A stretch of 64,000 bases of DNA from Flavobacteriaceae bacterium (GCA_030538275.1 JAUNUH010000001.1:124001-188000), one strand, 5' to 3'; shown: positions 12,491 to 22,107, numbered from the stretch's first letter. Made by a program: numbers and translations. Notes: a model not told the origin generated them from the letters alone.

Positions 12491-12859
12491 ATGAAAAAAT
12501 TTTTACTTTCCATGATACTTATTTCCTTTATAAGTATTGCAGGAGCACAAGAACCAAGTTCAAAAAAATTCCAATTATTAGGAAATATTTTTGAAAATGA
12601 ACTTCGACTTCAAGCCAACCCTGTTGGGGCAGAAAAGGTTTTTGTAGAAATAATGCTTGCCGGTCAAAAGGATTTGAATCAAAATGAAAAATTATTCAAA
12701 GTATATGATATAAATCGGGGTAAGCAAACCCTCAAAGTTGATATTTCCTCACTGAAAAATGGAGAATACGAATTATATCTTTTGCAGGTAAAGTACGATG
12801 ATCGATTAAAAAGAAATGTGACTCGACCTGTGTTTTCTGAAAACTTTATTAAAAAATAA
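12491..12859 (+). CDS. Small secreted protein of unknown function
   Basis: 122 aa with a clear signal peptide ending near AGA-QE (about residue 19). The mature part is predicted mainly beta, containing FVEIMLAGQ and a VDISSLKNGEYELYLLQV stretch that resembles the last strands of a T9SS-type carrier or Ig-like fold. I do not recognise a family. It sits 8 bp upstream of the large T9SS adhesin gene and two genes upstream of the PorP/SprF-like gene, so it probably belongs to the same secretion or adhesion unit. Confidence 0.65.
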   Translation: MKKFLLSMILISFISIAGAQEPSSKKFQLLGNIFENELRLQANPVGAEKVFVEIMLAGQKDLNQNEKLFKVYDINRGKQTLKVDISSLKNGEYELYLLQVKYDDRLKRNVTRPVFSENFIKK

Positions 12860-12867
12860 AATTTACA

Positions 12868-15800
12868 ATGAGGATTTATACATATTTATTTGCTATTGTT
12901 TTTGGGGTATTTTTCCAAATTTCAATTCAAGCACAGGAAAATACAAATCAGACATGTGATACTGCGTCACCGGTGTGTCCTGACAATAATTTTGGGGTGA
13001 ATATGCCCAACGTAACGGGTAACATTCGATCGGAGACTGGACCCTTTTATGGCTGTCTCGGTTCACAGCCAAGACCTATGTGGTTTTATATGCGTGTGGC
13101 GTCTTCTGGTTATGCTATTTTTGATTTAAGTCAATATAGACATCCAGATGCCCTAGACAATCCGCTCAATCATCAAAGCGGTGCTCAATTAGATGTAGAT
13201 TTTGCATTATGGGGACCTTTTGATAGTGAAGAGGCATGTGATCAATTGACTCAAGAAAATATGATTGATTGTAGTTTCCATGCTCGTGCATTTGAAATCG
13301 TAGATTTTACCGGTGGTACAGGTACAACTGCTCCGCCTATTGAGGGGCCTTTCAACCCAGGATGGGTTAATGAAGGCGAATATTATATTTTATTGGTAAC
13401 CAATTATAACTCTTCTGGAAATGCAGGATATGTAAATCTCTTACCTCGTTACCCAGAAATGACAGCCACCTTTGACTGTTCCATTCTGGGCCCAAATTAT
13501 GAGTACTGTGATTTAGGTGGTGATGGAATAGAAATTGTAAATTTGGATGATTATATAAACGAAATAAGTGGTGGAGACGAAAATATTGGAGTTACATTCC
13601 ATGAAACTTCTTATAACGCAAATAATTATATTGACCCGTTGCCATCTCAACAAACGCTTACAAATGTACCTCTCACCGTATATGTACGAAAAGAGAATTT
13701 CTTGACAGGAGAGGTTACGGTAATTATTCTATCATTTGCGCTTGTACCAGAGCCAGAATTGCAAGAAGCTACACTCACAGCTTGTGATAATGATGGAAAT
13801 GGTTTAGAGTTGTTTGATCTTACGCAAGCCAATGTAAAGGTGAATCCTGAAGACGACATGATGCTTACATATTATCACAGCCAAGAAGATGCAGAAACCG
13901 AAGAAAATCCTATAACAGATCCTACTTATTTTGAGTCGGGTCCAGGTGTGATATATGTTCGTGCAGATGCAGGAGATTGCTACGCCACCACAACCATTAC
14001 ATTAGTTTTGCTTGACACGCTAGAGTTGAACAATGCATCTGCAGAATATTGTGATACAAATTATGACGGCGTAGAAGTGGTCAACCTTAATAATTTCAAT
14101 GAAGTAATTTTAAATAATAATACTGGAACGATTCAATATTATGAAAATGAGTCGGACGCGATTGCTGGAAATGATAATTATATTGGAAATACAGGTGCAT
14201 ATTCAACATTTTCTACCACTTTGTACGCGCATGTAGCAGGTTCTAGTGGTTGTAATGCAGTAGCAGAATTGACTATCACCGTGAATCCAACTCCTAATCC
14301 AGAAGAGGGATTGGTGTATGAGTTCTGTGATTTCAACGCAGATAATTCAGAAATTATTGATTTGACTATTGCAGAAGAAGATTTGATTTCATTTGCAGAC
14401 AATACTACATTTTATTATTTCACCCAACAAGCGGATGCAGAAACAGCAAATTTTGATGCTGCACTGCAAAACCCTGCTGAATTTGAGCTTACAGAGAATA
14501 CCGTAATCTATGTACTATTGGTAAATGAATTTGGCTGTGCAGCATACGAATCTGTGATTTATAAACTCATGGAAGGCGTTGTAGTACAAAATGCTGAATT
14601 GCTTGTATGTGGCGATGGTTCGGCCGAAGCTGAATTCAACCTTACCCATGCCAACCTTGCAGAAAATTACGACAATATTATTTATTATTCTAGCCAAGAA
14701 GATGCAGAGAATGGAATCAATCCTATCAATAACCCAGCTGCATATTCCACCACAACGCCGGCTACAGTTTATGCGGTAGTATATATAGGTGACTGTTTTT
14801 CTACAGCAGAAATTAGCCTTGATTTATTCGAAGATTTGGTAGCAAATCCTTTTGAATATACGGTTTGTGATGAAGATGGTAATGGTACAGAGACCTTTAA
14901 CCTAAATGATTTTAGAAATGAAATTGCTGGAAATTCATCTGGAGATATTTTCTTCTACGAAAATGAAGCTGATGCTGCTGCCGTAAACACGAATTATATT
15001 CAGAATACATCAGAATATACCACAGCTACAACAACCCTATATGTAGTGGTACAAAGTGGTAGCTGCTCTGCAAGTACAACATTGAATTTGAATGTACTCG
15101 ATGCTCCACAAGCCAATGATGTAGCAGAGCCTTATGTGTATTGTGACGACTTCAATGATGGTAGTGAAACGGTAGATTTAACACGTGCTTTTGCAGACGT
15201 TGTTACAAGCACCAGTGGTTTAACCGCAGAATATTACCTAAGTGAAAGTGATGCAAATGAAGGTAATTCTGCCAACGCTATTAGTACACCTGCGGCTTAT
15301 ACGCTTACAGGTACAACAACCGTGTACGTAAGAGTTCTTGCAGGTGAATGCGCAGCAGTAGCCATGGTAACCTTTGAGTTATCACCTGGTATCAATGTAA
15401 ATAATCCTACATTATTTACATGTTTTGCAGAAAATGGTCAAGGTACTTTTGATTTGACAACGGCAAACATTGCAGAAGGTACAACGCTTACATATCACAC
15501 CAACTTGTCTGATGCCCAAACAGGAAATGCTCCAATTGCAAATCCTGCGGCTTATTCTACTTCTGTGCCTGGCACGGTGTACGTACATGTGACGGATGGA
15601 GATTGTGTAAATACAGCAACCATTTCTTTAGGATTCTATGATCAGCCTAATATTCAAATACCTGAAACATTTGCTATCTGCTCTGGCTATTCTGCAGACG
15701 TTGATGCAGGTGCAGGATTTGCAGCTTATGCTTGGAGTACTGGAGAAACATCTCAAAGTATAGAAATTGTTGAATTAGGGAATTACTGGGTAGATGTTAC

Positions 15801-16335
15801 AGACGCTAATGGTTGTACCTTCAGACATAATTTTGAAGTTATTGCTGGTGTTGCGCCTGTGATTACGCTGGTAGAAGAAGGACCAAATTCACTCACGATT
15901 ACAGCAGAAGGCGGTATAGCTCCTTATCAATATTCTGTAGGCGGATTTATTTGGCAGGATTCTAACGAGTTTGTTAATTTACACCCCGGTACCTACAATG
16001 TTTATGTACGGGGAGAGGACGGCTGTATAAGCTTGGTAGAAGTTGCTGCAGTATTCCAGTGGCCAACGCTTTTCACACCCAATGGTGACGGAATCAATGA
16101 TACCTTTAGAGTACCAGGATTAGAGGTTTATCCCGGATCACACATCAGAATCTTTGATCGTTATGGATCGTTGATATATGAATCTGCTGTAACCGGTAAT
16201 GTATTATGGGACGGAAGAGATATGAGCGGTAACCGTGTTTCTACACAAGATTACTGGTATATACTCGATGTAGGAGATGGAAGAAGAATTAATGGACACA
16301 TCACCGTTAAGAACAGAACAGAAAAAGGAAGATAA
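12868..16335 (+). CDS. Repeat-rich surface protein with T9SS type B sorting domain
   Basis: 1155 aa with a signal peptide (about 1-22). After an N-terminal domain with several cysteines come eight imperfect repeats of about 85-95 residues. Each opens with a CDxDGNGxExFDL-like motif, continues through YYxSxxDAxxxxNPIxNPxAY and ends in TVYVRVxxGxC. Two Ig or SprB-like domains follow. The last roughly 90 residues (FTPNGDGINDTFRVPG, then IRIFDRYG and LWDGRDMSGN) are the gliding-motility-associated type B C-terminal domain that directs export by the type IX system. It is probably a cell-surface adhesin. The PorP/SprF gene directly follows, as is usual for type B substrates. Confidence 0.92.
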   Translation: MRIYTYLFAIVFGVFFQISIQAQENTNQTCDTASPVCPDNNFGVNMPNVTGNIRSETGPFYGCLGSQPRPMWFYMRVASSGYAIFDLSQYRHPDALDNPLNHQSGAQLDVDFALWGPFDSEEACDQLTQENMIDCSFHARAFEIVDFTGGTGTTAPPIEGPFNPGWVNEGEYYILLVTNYNSSGNAGYVNLLPRYPEMTATFDCSILGPNYEYCDLGGDGIEIVNLDDYINEISGGDENIGVTFHETSYNANNYIDPLPSQQTLTNVPLTVYVRKENFLTGEVTVIILSFALVPEPELQEATLTACDNDGNGLELFDLTQANVKVNPEDDMMLTYYHSQEDAETEENPITDPTYFESGPGVIYVRADAGDCYATTTITLVLLDTLELNNASAEYCDTNYDGVEVVNLNNFNEVILNNNTGTIQYYENESDAIAGNDNYIGNTGAYSTFSTTLYAHVAGSSGCNAVAELTITVNPTPNPEEGLVYEFCDFNADNSEIIDLTIAEEDLISFADNTTFYYFTQQADAETANFDAALQNPAEFELTENTVIYVLLVNEFGCAAYESVIYKLMEGVVVQNAELLVCGDGSAEAEFNLTHANLAENYDNIIYYSSQEDAENGINPINNPAAYSTTTPATVYAVVYIGDCFSTAEISLDLFEDLVANPFEYTVCDEDGNGTETFNLNDFRNEIAGNSSGDIFFYENEADAAAVNTNYIQNTSEYTTATTTLYVVVQSGSCSASTTLNLNVLDAPQANDVAEPYVYCDDFNDGSETVDLTRAFADVVTSTSGLTAEYYLSESDANEGNSANAISTPAAYTLTGTTTVYVRVLAGECAAVAMVTFELSPGINVNNPTLFTCFAENGQGTFDLTTANIAEGTTLTYHTNLSDAQTGNAPIANPAAYSTSVPGTVYVHVTDGDCVNTATISLGFYDQPNIQIPETFAICSGYSADVDAGAGFAAYAWSTGETSQSIEIVELGNYWVDVTDANGCTFRHNFEVIAGVAPVITLVEEGPNSLTITAEGGIAPYQYSVGGFIWQDSNEFVNLHPGTYNVYVRGEDGCISLVEVAAVFQWPTLFTPNGDGINDTFRVPGLEVYPGSHIRIFDRYGSLIYESAVTGNVLWDGRDMSGNRVSTQDYWYILDVGDGRRINGHITVKNRTEKGR

Positions 16336-16363
16336 ACCAAAATTAACAATTTGTAAATTACAC

Positions 16364-17323
16364 ATGAAACGATTAAAAAATAATATAGTGGCCGTATTGG
16401 GGATGTTGGTATGTGGTTTTGGATATGCCCAGCAAAGTGTACCCGTGTATGAATCCTATTTTATATCAGAAGAAATGTTGATAAACCCTTCTTTTGCTGG
16501 AGATTCAGAAGAGGTGGAATTCAAGCTGTATCATCGCCAACAGTGGAAAGATTTCAGTAAAGGACCTGAGACTACGGTTGCTTCCATTCACGGAAATGTA
16601 ATCGATAGAGTAGGGTTGGGGATGTATTTTCTAAACGACCAAAACGGAAATACAAGATTGAATTCATTCAATATTGCAGCTTCCTACCATATTCCGCTAG
16701 GTAATCCGAATGTGCGACAAAACGGTCAGTTTTCATTTGGAACTTCCATGACTTTTTCTGGATTCAGATTCGGAGGTGTTACAGAATTACCAAATGATCC
16801 ACTTTATGAAGGAGAAACCAATATTTTCATACCTTATTTGAATTTTGGTGGAAGCATTCAATATAACGGATGGATGGCCGGAATTTCTGTTCTGGATTTG
16901 GCTCTTGCTTATAACGAACCCATGGTAAACGAACTAGAACCTAGTCCGGTGTACTTTTATGGAATGGCAGGAAAGAAATTTAGAATTACGCAAGGATTTG
17001 AACTTGAGCCCGTTTTAATGTATCGATTCAATAAAGAAGACAGAAAACAACTCGATGCCAATCTACGCGCCAAAATGTATTCTGGAAATAATGCTTTCTG
17101 GGCTGGAGCCAATTATAGACATGATATGAGTGGAGATAACTCACAAGGCCTTACTTTGTCTCCTATGCTTGGAGCAGAAATAGGTAGATTGAATTTTGGA
17201 TTTGCTTATAATATCGGACTTACTGATTTTGCGACAGAAAGCGGTGATGGATGGTCGATAAGTGTAGGCTATGATATTCCAAACTTCTTTAAACCTCAAA
17301 TGGAAACTATTGTAGAGGATTAA
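16364..17323 (+). CDS. PorP/SprF family type IX secretion membrane protein
   Basis: 319 aa from the ATG at 16364, where a signal peptide ending in GYA-QQ starts. An in-frame ATG at 16277 lies inside the adhesin gene and would bury the signal peptide. The mature protein begins VPVYESYFISEEMLINPSFAG, the PorP/SprF hallmark, followed by alternating strands of an outer-membrane beta-barrel. Family members help deliver or attach a cognate type B substrate, and the adhesin gene 28 bp upstream is the likely client. A hairpin terminator closes the unit. Confidence 0.92.
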   Translation: MKRLKNNIVAVLGMLVCGFGYAQQSVPVYESYFISEEMLINPSFAGDSEEVEFKLYHRQQWKDFSKGPETTVASIHGNVIDRVGLGMYFLNDQNGNTRLNSFNIAASYHIPLGNPNVRQNGQFSFGTSMTFSGFRFGGVTELPNDPLYEGETNIFIPYLNFGGSIQYNGWMAGISVLDLALAYNEPMVNELEPSPVYFYGMAGKKFRITQGFELEPVLMYRFNKEDRKQLDANLRAKMYSGNNAFWAGANYRHDMSGDNSQGLTLSPMLGAEIGRLNFGFAYNIGLTDFATESGDGWSISVGYDIPNFFKPQMETIVED

Positions 17324-17355
17324 ATGTAATTAAATTTATTAATACAAATTCATTG

Positions 17356-17385
17356 AAAAAAGCCAGATTTTTCTGGCTTTTTTTT
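17356..17385 (+). terminator. Rho-independent terminator after the PorP/SprF gene
   Basis: AAAAAAGCCAGA (17356-17367), a TTTT loop, then TCTGGCTTTTTT (17372-17383) form a perfect 12-bp stem ending in a T run. Confidence 0.9.
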
Positions 17386-17432
17386 ATTTATAGATTTACT
17401 ACCAACCCCCGTCCTGACACTTCTGGAACTTA

Positions 17433-17795
17433 CTAACAACTTAATCTCCAACCCATCAAAACGAAAATTATTCCAATTAAAAGACTGCCAAAACTATAAA
17501 TCCCAAAAAGTAGGTAATCCCCATTTTGTAAAAACTTAAGATTTTCGACTGAAAAAGTTGAAAAAGTAGTAAATCCGCCACAAAATCCCACAGTCCAAAA
17601 AAGAAAAGACGCATGGTTTAAAAACTGTTTTTCAGCAAAACCCAATAATAAACCAATGAATAGACATCCTACTGAATTCACTAATAATGTGCCGTATGGG
17701 AAATTTTGAATGAATAAATTAGAAATCAAATATCTGAGTAAACTGCCCAATCCACCCCCGATGAAAATGGCTATAAAAGTTTTTACCATACTCAA
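17433..17795 (-). CDS. crcB: Fluoride efflux channel CrcB/Fluc
   Basis: 120 aa with four hydrophobic segments, the size of one half of the dual-topology fluoride channel. Signature blocks are IGGGLGSLLRYL near the N-terminus, GTLLVNSVGCLFIG, and GFCGGFTTFSTFSVE, which carries the conserved Phe and Thr/Ser residues lining the pore. It exports fluoride passively across the inner membrane. I looked for a fluoride riboswitch in the short gap to the divergent gene (17796-17867) and see no room for one. Confidence 0.93.
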   Translation of the reverse strand: MSMVKTFIAIFIGGGLGSLLRYLISNLFIQNFPYGTLLVNSVGCLFIGLLLGFAEKQFLNHASFLFWTVGFCGGFTTFSTFSVENLKFLQNGDYLLFGIYSFGSLLIGIIFVLMGWRLSC

Positions 17796-17840
17796 AATTA
17801 AACATTTTAATAAATTACTTGCTGTTTTGAAATATTTATC

Positions 17841-17865
17841 TAACTTTGCATATCAAAGTACTTTA
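17841..17865 (+). promoter_or_regulatory. Promoter -7 box overlapping a triple half-site operator, copy 1
   Basis: TAACTTTG (17841-17848) is a perfect TAnnTTTG box, with CTTG at 17818-17821 as a near -33 element at 19 bp. ACTTTG (17843-17848), CAAAGT (17854-17859) and ACTTTA (17860-17865) form an inverted repeat with 5-bp spacing plus a third abutting half-site, ending 2 bp before the start codon. The same layout recurs at 19142-19164. Confidence 0.7.
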
Positions 17866-17867
17866 TA

Positions 17868-18488
17868 ATGAATTCAAAATATCAGAATGATTTATCGCAT
17901 ATACGTTCAATGATGGAGAAATCATCCAGTTTTATTTCATTGAGTGGTTTATCGGGTGTATTTGCTGGGCTTGTTGCATTGATTGGCGCATTTGTCGCAC
18001 ATCATTTACTCACATGCCATGGCATCGAATATTTTTCTGCAACAGGAAGAGTTTATACCGAAGATATTGTCAAGAAATTATTCTTGATTGCATTGACCGT
18101 ATTATTACTTTCTTTGTTTTTTGGTATTTATTTTACGGTTAGAAAAAGTAAAAAACATGGTCTCAAGATTTGGAATAAGGTTACACGTAATTTATTATTG
18201 AATTTGAGCATTCCTTTGATTGCAGGAGGCATGTTTTGTTTAGCTTTAATTTCGTATAGAATTCATGGTTTTATTGCTCCATCTATGTTGATTTTTTATG
18301 GTCTTGCCTTGGTGAATGCTTCCAAATACACCTATGGCGACATAAGATGGTTGGGATATTTTGAAATAATTATAGGGGTAATTGCTTCATTTTTAATAGG
18401 CTACGGCCTTGTCTTTTGGGCGTTGGGATTTGGCATATTGCATATCATATATGGCGTTTTAATGTATAAGAAATACGATTTAAATTGA
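17868..18488 (+). CDS. Multipass membrane protein of unknown function
   Basis: 206 aa. After a soluble N-terminal start (YQNDLSHIRSMMEKSSSFISLSG) there are about six hydrophobic segments. I recall similar proteins in flavobacteria encoded beside a small winged-helix regulator, as here, but no biochemical role. The stop overlaps the TTG start of the DgkA-family gene (TTGA), and the whole unit ends with a regulator that could control it through the operator directly before this start codon. Confidence 0.75.
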   Translation: MNSKYQNDLSHIRSMMEKSSSFISLSGLSGVFAGLVALIGAFVAHHLLTCHGIEYFSATGRVYTEDIVKKLFLIALTVLLLSLFFGIYFTVRKSKKHGLKIWNKVTRNLLLNLSIPLIAGGMFCLALISYRIHGFIAPSMLIFYGLALVNASKYTYGDIRWLGYFEIIIGVIASFLIGYGLVFWALGFGILHIIYGVLMYKKYDLN

Positions 18489-18841
18489 AAAAACTCGTCA
18501 AAAGTGTTGGGTTTGCTTTACAAGGATTTGTTTGTGTGCTGAAATCTGAAAGAAATATGAAAATTCATTCGATAGCAGCTGTATTGACTATTATTCTTGG
18601 TTTGTATCTACGTTTAGAAATAATCGAATGGGCGGTAATTTTGCTTTGTATTAGTTCGGTGTTTGCTGCAGAAATATTGAATACGGTAATAGAAAAATAT
18701 TTAGACACTTATCATCCAGAATTCAATCAAGTTGTAGGCCGGCTCAAAGATATGTCGGCAGCGGCTGTATTGGTTTTTTCTATGGGAAGTGCCTTGATTG
18801 GTTGTTTGATTTTTTATGAGAAAATTATAGAATTATTATGA
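18485..18841 (+). CDS. Diacylglycerol/undecaprenol kinase family protein (DgkA-like)
   Basis: 118 aa. The family phosphorylates diacylglycerol or undecaprenol at the inner membrane. The NMKIHSIAAVLTIILGL segment, the FAAEILNTVIEKYLD helix with the conserved Glu-Asn, and VGRLKDMSAAAVLV match DgkA-type kinases of Gram-positive and Bacteroidota bacteria, where undecaprenol is the usual substrate. I take the TTG at 18485, which overlaps the upstream stop by 4 nt; the only nearby ATG would remove the conserved N-terminal GFxxxxxGF segment. The 3' end overlaps the next start (ATGA at 18838-18841). Translational coupling is therefore likely. Confidence 0.85.
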   Translation: MKKLVKSVGFALQGFVCVLKSERNMKIHSIAAVLTIILGLYLRLEIIEWAVILLCISSVFAAEILNTVIEKYLDTYHPEFNQVVGRLKDMSAAAVLVFSMGSALIGCLIFYEKIIELL

Positions 18842-19125
18842 GTTTGATTGATAGGCTTAATAAGGATTTTGAAAGTAGGGTAAGGCTGGGTATTATGTCG
18901 ATTTTGCTTGTAAATGACTGGGTAGATTTTTCAGAAATGAAAGATTTACTGAAATTGTCAGACGGAAATTTAGCAAGTCACAGCAAAGTCTTGGAATCAA
19001 GAGAATATATCGAAATCAAAAAAGAGTTTGTCAATCGGAAACCCAAGACATCTTACCGCGTTACACTCAAGGGTAGGGAAGCCTTCCTAGACCACCTTTC
19101 AGCATTGGAGGAATTATTAAAATAA
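18838..19125 (+). CDS. Small winged-helix transcriptional regulator
   Basis: 95 aa, one winged-helix DNA-binding domain of the MarR/ArsR-like type (DFSEMKDLLKLSDGNLASHSKVLESREYIEIKKEFVNRKPKTSYRVT in pieces: recognition helix around SDGNLASHSKVLE, wing around RKPKTSYRVT). No ligand domain. It is the last gene of a three-gene unit with 4-nt overlaps. Because the same operator-like motif precedes both this unit and the following gene, I infer that it represses both, including itself. Confidence 0.85.
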   Translation: MSLIDRLNKDFESRVRLGIMSILLVNDWVDFSEMKDLLKLSDGNLASHSKVLESREYIEIKKEFVNRKPKTSYRVTLKGREAFLDHLSALEELLK

Positions 19126-19141
19126 AAATTTTTATCTTTAA

Positions 19142-19164
19142 ACTTTGTAACTCAAAGTACTTTA
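19142..19164 (+). promoter_or_regulatory. Triple half-site operator, copy 2
   Basis: ACTTTG (19142-19147), 5 bp, CAAAGT (19153-19158), ACTTTA (19159-19164): identical half-sites and spacing to copy 1. AAACTTTG just upstream is a 7 of 8 match to the -7 box. It lies 50 bp before the next gene. Confidence 0.65.
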
Positions 19165-19213
19165 TTAATATTTATGACAAGTTAATACGATTCAAAATTT
19201 AAAATATTTCATT

Positions 19214-20584
19214 ATGAACAAAAAAGTTATCTTTTTCTTTATCAACTTGTTGCTATTTGTTGTAGTTTTTTACCAAAACGATATTGGAATTAATCTAGGA
19301 ATTTTTACCGTAATCACTACAGTTTTGGCATATTATGGATTTTCATTACAAAAAATCACAAAAGACTTTCGTTTGGCGATGTTGGGAAGCCTTCTGTTTT
19401 CGTTTACATTTACGTATTACCAAGATGTAGCGAGTTTCTTAGGTTTGGTATTTTCGCTGCACTGGCTGGCTATGCTTGCATTTGATCCGAATCAAAAATT
19501 ACTAAAAAGCTTGGTTTTGATTCCGTTGAATTACCTCCTTATTTTGCCAAATCTAGCCGAAACCAAATTTAATTTTTCGAGTAAAAAAACATTCAAACAA
19601 TTTCAATTAATTCTGGCATTGGTCCTCATTCCCGTTGGGATTACGCTGATTTTTGCCATTGTTTATTCCATGGCAAGTTCAACGCTCAGTGCATTTTTTC
19701 AAAACCTAAACTGGCACTTTGAATTTAGTTTTCTCAACATGGTCTTGCTGATTGCCTTAGGAAGTATATTGATGTATTTTTTCTGGTTTTTCAGAATGCC
19801 AAAAGATTGGAAAATTGTTCAAATCCAGCTTTCAGACGACTTTCAGTCTAGAAAAAATTTGGAAGATATTCATTTAAATTTGATGCGTAAAAGTGGAGAA
19901 ATTACCTTTATTTTATTGAATATCATCCTTTTAATTTTCATCATTATTTATGGATACGAGAATTTTTTCAATACATCAGATGTTACGTCCATTAGTCAAA
20001 ATGTCCATGAAAGAGTTTATGCGGTTATTGGATCTATAATTTTAGCGGTTTTTTTAATTTTATTGTTTTTTCAAGGAGCAATTAACTTTATTCCTAAAAA
20101 TAATATAATAAAGAATTTAAGCTATATTTGGCTGGTACTTAATGTTTTATTAGTATCCATCGCTTTTGTCAAAAACATGCACTATGTAGAAATGATGGGT
20201 TTAACACAAAAACGTATGGGTGTTTTTGCCTTTTTACTTTTGGCATTTATCGGACTGATATTTACTTGGATCAAGATTAAAAATCAAAAAACAAATGCAT
20301 TTCTAATTAACCAAATGATCAGAATATTTTATTATTCGATGTTAATTTTAGCTTTTTTCAACTGGAGTTGGATAATTACACAATATAATATTACCGCAGA
20401 CAAAATTGAAAGAGATTTAGAATATCATTTTGATTTGCCTTATAATCATGTTATTATGACGAATTATTTCAAAACCCATCACCAAAAGGAATTTATTCAT
20501 GATAATTCTATCGACAAATCAGTTTCTATAGATGGGAAATTATATGACGCCTGGGTAAATTATCGTTTAAAAACTTCAGATTAA
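19214..20584 (+). CDS. DUF4173/DUF4153-like membrane protein
   Basis: 456 aa with about eleven hydrophobic segments and a C-terminal soluble tail of about 70 residues. The pattern of paired N-terminal helices, a long loop (FRMPKDWKIVQIQLSDDF) and a second helix bundle ending in FNWSWIITQYNITADKIERD resembles the DUF4153/DUF4173 membrane proteins. The biochemical role is unknown. It is preceded by the second copy of the operator found upstream of the winged-helix regulator unit, so the two transcription units probably form one regulon. Confidence 0.7.
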   Translation: MNKKVIFFFINLLLFVVVFYQNDIGINLGIFTVITTVLAYYGFSLQKITKDFRLAMLGSLLFSFTFTYYQDVASFLGLVFSLHWLAMLAFDPNQKLLKSLVLIPLNYLLILPNLAETKFNFSSKKTFKQFQLILALVLIPVGITLIFAIVYSMASSTLSAFFQNLNWHFEFSFLNMVLLIALGSILMYFFWFFRMPKDWKIVQIQLSDDFQSRKNLEDIHLNLMRKSGEITFILLNIILLIFIIIYGYENFFNTSDVTSISQNVHERVYAVIGSIILAVFLILLFFQGAINFIPKNNIIKNLSYIWLVLNVLLVSIAFVKNMHYVEMMGLTQKRMGVFAFLLLAFIGLIFTWIKIKNQKTNAFLINQMIRIFYYSMLILAFFNWSWIITQYNITADKIERDLEYHFDLPYNHVIMTNYFKTHHQKEFIHDNSIDKSVSIDGKLYDAWVNYRLKTSD

Positions 20585-20697
20585 ATTATTGTTGGGTATA
20601 TATTAAATTAAAATTAAATCATGTTTTTTCTGATTTTAAGTTTTTTAATATGCTGCATTTTGAAGATAATTATTTATCTTTAAGAAAAATATCGTGT

Positions 20698-22107
20698 ATG
20701 CAGGTTGTACATCTTTCAGCAGAATGTTTTCCAGTAGCCAAAGTAGGTGGCTTGGGTGATGTAGTGGGTGCTTTGCCCAAATATTTGAACAAAACAGAAG
20801 GCATGAACGCCATGGTTGTAATGCCTTTTGTCGAAAATAAATTTACCAAAACACACCTTCTCACCGTCGATTTTGAAATGAGACTGCCATTTGGTAATAG
20901 AAATTTACAAGTAAAAATCCTGAAAAATACCGATTTAGGTTTTAATCTGTATTTAGTTCAGATAGAGGGATTTGCTTATCGTGAAAATGTTTATGGCTAT
21001 CGAAACGACCCGTATTTTTTCACCGCATTTCAAGTAGCAACACTCAATTGGATACATCAATGGACACATTTACCAGATGTGATACATTGCCATGATTTCC
21101 ATACCGGCTTTGTACCCTTTATGATGAAACACGCTCATCAGTTTCCCAGATTCAGAAATATTCCATCGGTTTTTACCATTCACAATGCCAATTATCAAGG
21201 ACAAATGCCTTGGGATGTTGTAGATTATTTTCCATGGTTCAACACCTGGGATCTACCTCTGCTGGAATGGGATAATACATTGAACGCCATGGCTTCTGCC
21301 ATCAAATGCGCTTGGAGAGTAACAACTGTATCACCTCAATATATGCGCGAATTGATGGAAGGAAATCTAGGTTTGGCGCCACTCTTCCAACAAGAATGGC
21401 AAAAATGTAGCGGAATTTTAAACGGAATCGACACCGAAGAATGGAATCCCGAAACCGACAAAAGACTCGACCATAATTACAACATAGAAAATGTAAAAGA
21501 AGGTAAAAGAAGAAATAAAAACCAAATCTGCGAAGCCTTTAAATTAAATCCAGAATATCCCTTGATTTCGTTCATAGGAAGATTTGTCGATCAAAAAGGT
21601 GCCGACGTATTATCAGACGCTATTTGGCAAGCCATTAGAGAATTTGATGCAAAAATGAGCTTTTTGATCATAGGTAGTGGCGACCCACAATTGTCCAACG
21701 GACTAGAACAAATGAAGATTTTTACAGACGGAAGATTTAATTGTTTTATCGGATATAATGAAAATCTTGCCCGCAAAGTGTATGCAGCCTCAGACTTTTT
21801 GGTAATGCCTTCACGCTTTGAACCCTGCGGATTGAATCAATTCTACGCGCTGCGCTACGGTACCATACCTATTGTGCGTACCGTAGGCGGATTACTGGAC
21901 TCTGTACAAGACATCAACGACGAAAACGGAAATGGAATCAGATTTATTCATCTCAATACACACGATTTGCTACATGCATTTCATCGAGCAGGACAAGTAT
22001 TTGATGAAAAAGAAAAATTACAAATCCTTCGCGAATTTATCATGAACCAGGATTTTTCCTGGGAAAAATCAGCAAAAAAATATATCGAATTATATGAAAA
22101 ACTTTGA
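20698..22107 (+). CDS. glgA: Glycogen synthase
   Basis: GT5 enzyme that extends alpha-1,4-glucan from ADP-glucose. I take the ATG at 20698, giving MQVVHLSAECFPVAKVGGLGD, with the KVGGL motif that binds ADP-glucose at residues 15-19; an ATG at 20650 adds 16 unrelated residues. Further motifs are HCHDFHTG, the VFTIHNANYQG block and the C-terminal PSRFEPCGLNQFYALRYGTIP region with the conserved Glu and Gly. Length 469 aa is typical. It overlaps glgC by 14 nt. Confidence 0.95.
   Translation: MQVVHLSAECFPVAKVGGLGDVVGALPKYLNKTEGMNAMVVMPFVENKFTKTHLLTVDFEMRLPFGNRNLQVKILKNTDLGFNLYLVQIEGFAYRENVYGYRNDPYFFTAFQVATLNWIHQWTHLPDVIHCHDFHTGFVPFMMKHAHQFPRFRNIPSVFTIHNANYQGQMPWDVVDYFPWFNTWDLPLLEWDNTLNAMASAIKCAWRVTTVSPQYMRELMEGNLGLAPLFQQEWQKCSGILNGIDTEEWNPETDKRLDHNYNIENVKEGKRRNKNQICEAFKLNPEYPLISFIGRFVDQKGADVLSDAIWQAIREFDAKMSFLIIGSGDPQLSNGLEQMKIFTDGRFNCFIGYNENLARKVYAASDFLVMPSRFEPCGLNQFYALRYGTIPIVRTVGGLLDSVQDINDENGNGIRFIHLNTHDLLHAFHRAGQVFDEKEKLQILREFIMNQDFSWEKSAKKYIELYEKL

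Noticed and set aside
17796..17867. Fluoride riboswitch before crcB
   Set aside because: The 72-bp divergent gap carries the promoter of the opposite gene and shows no riboswitch-like pairing.
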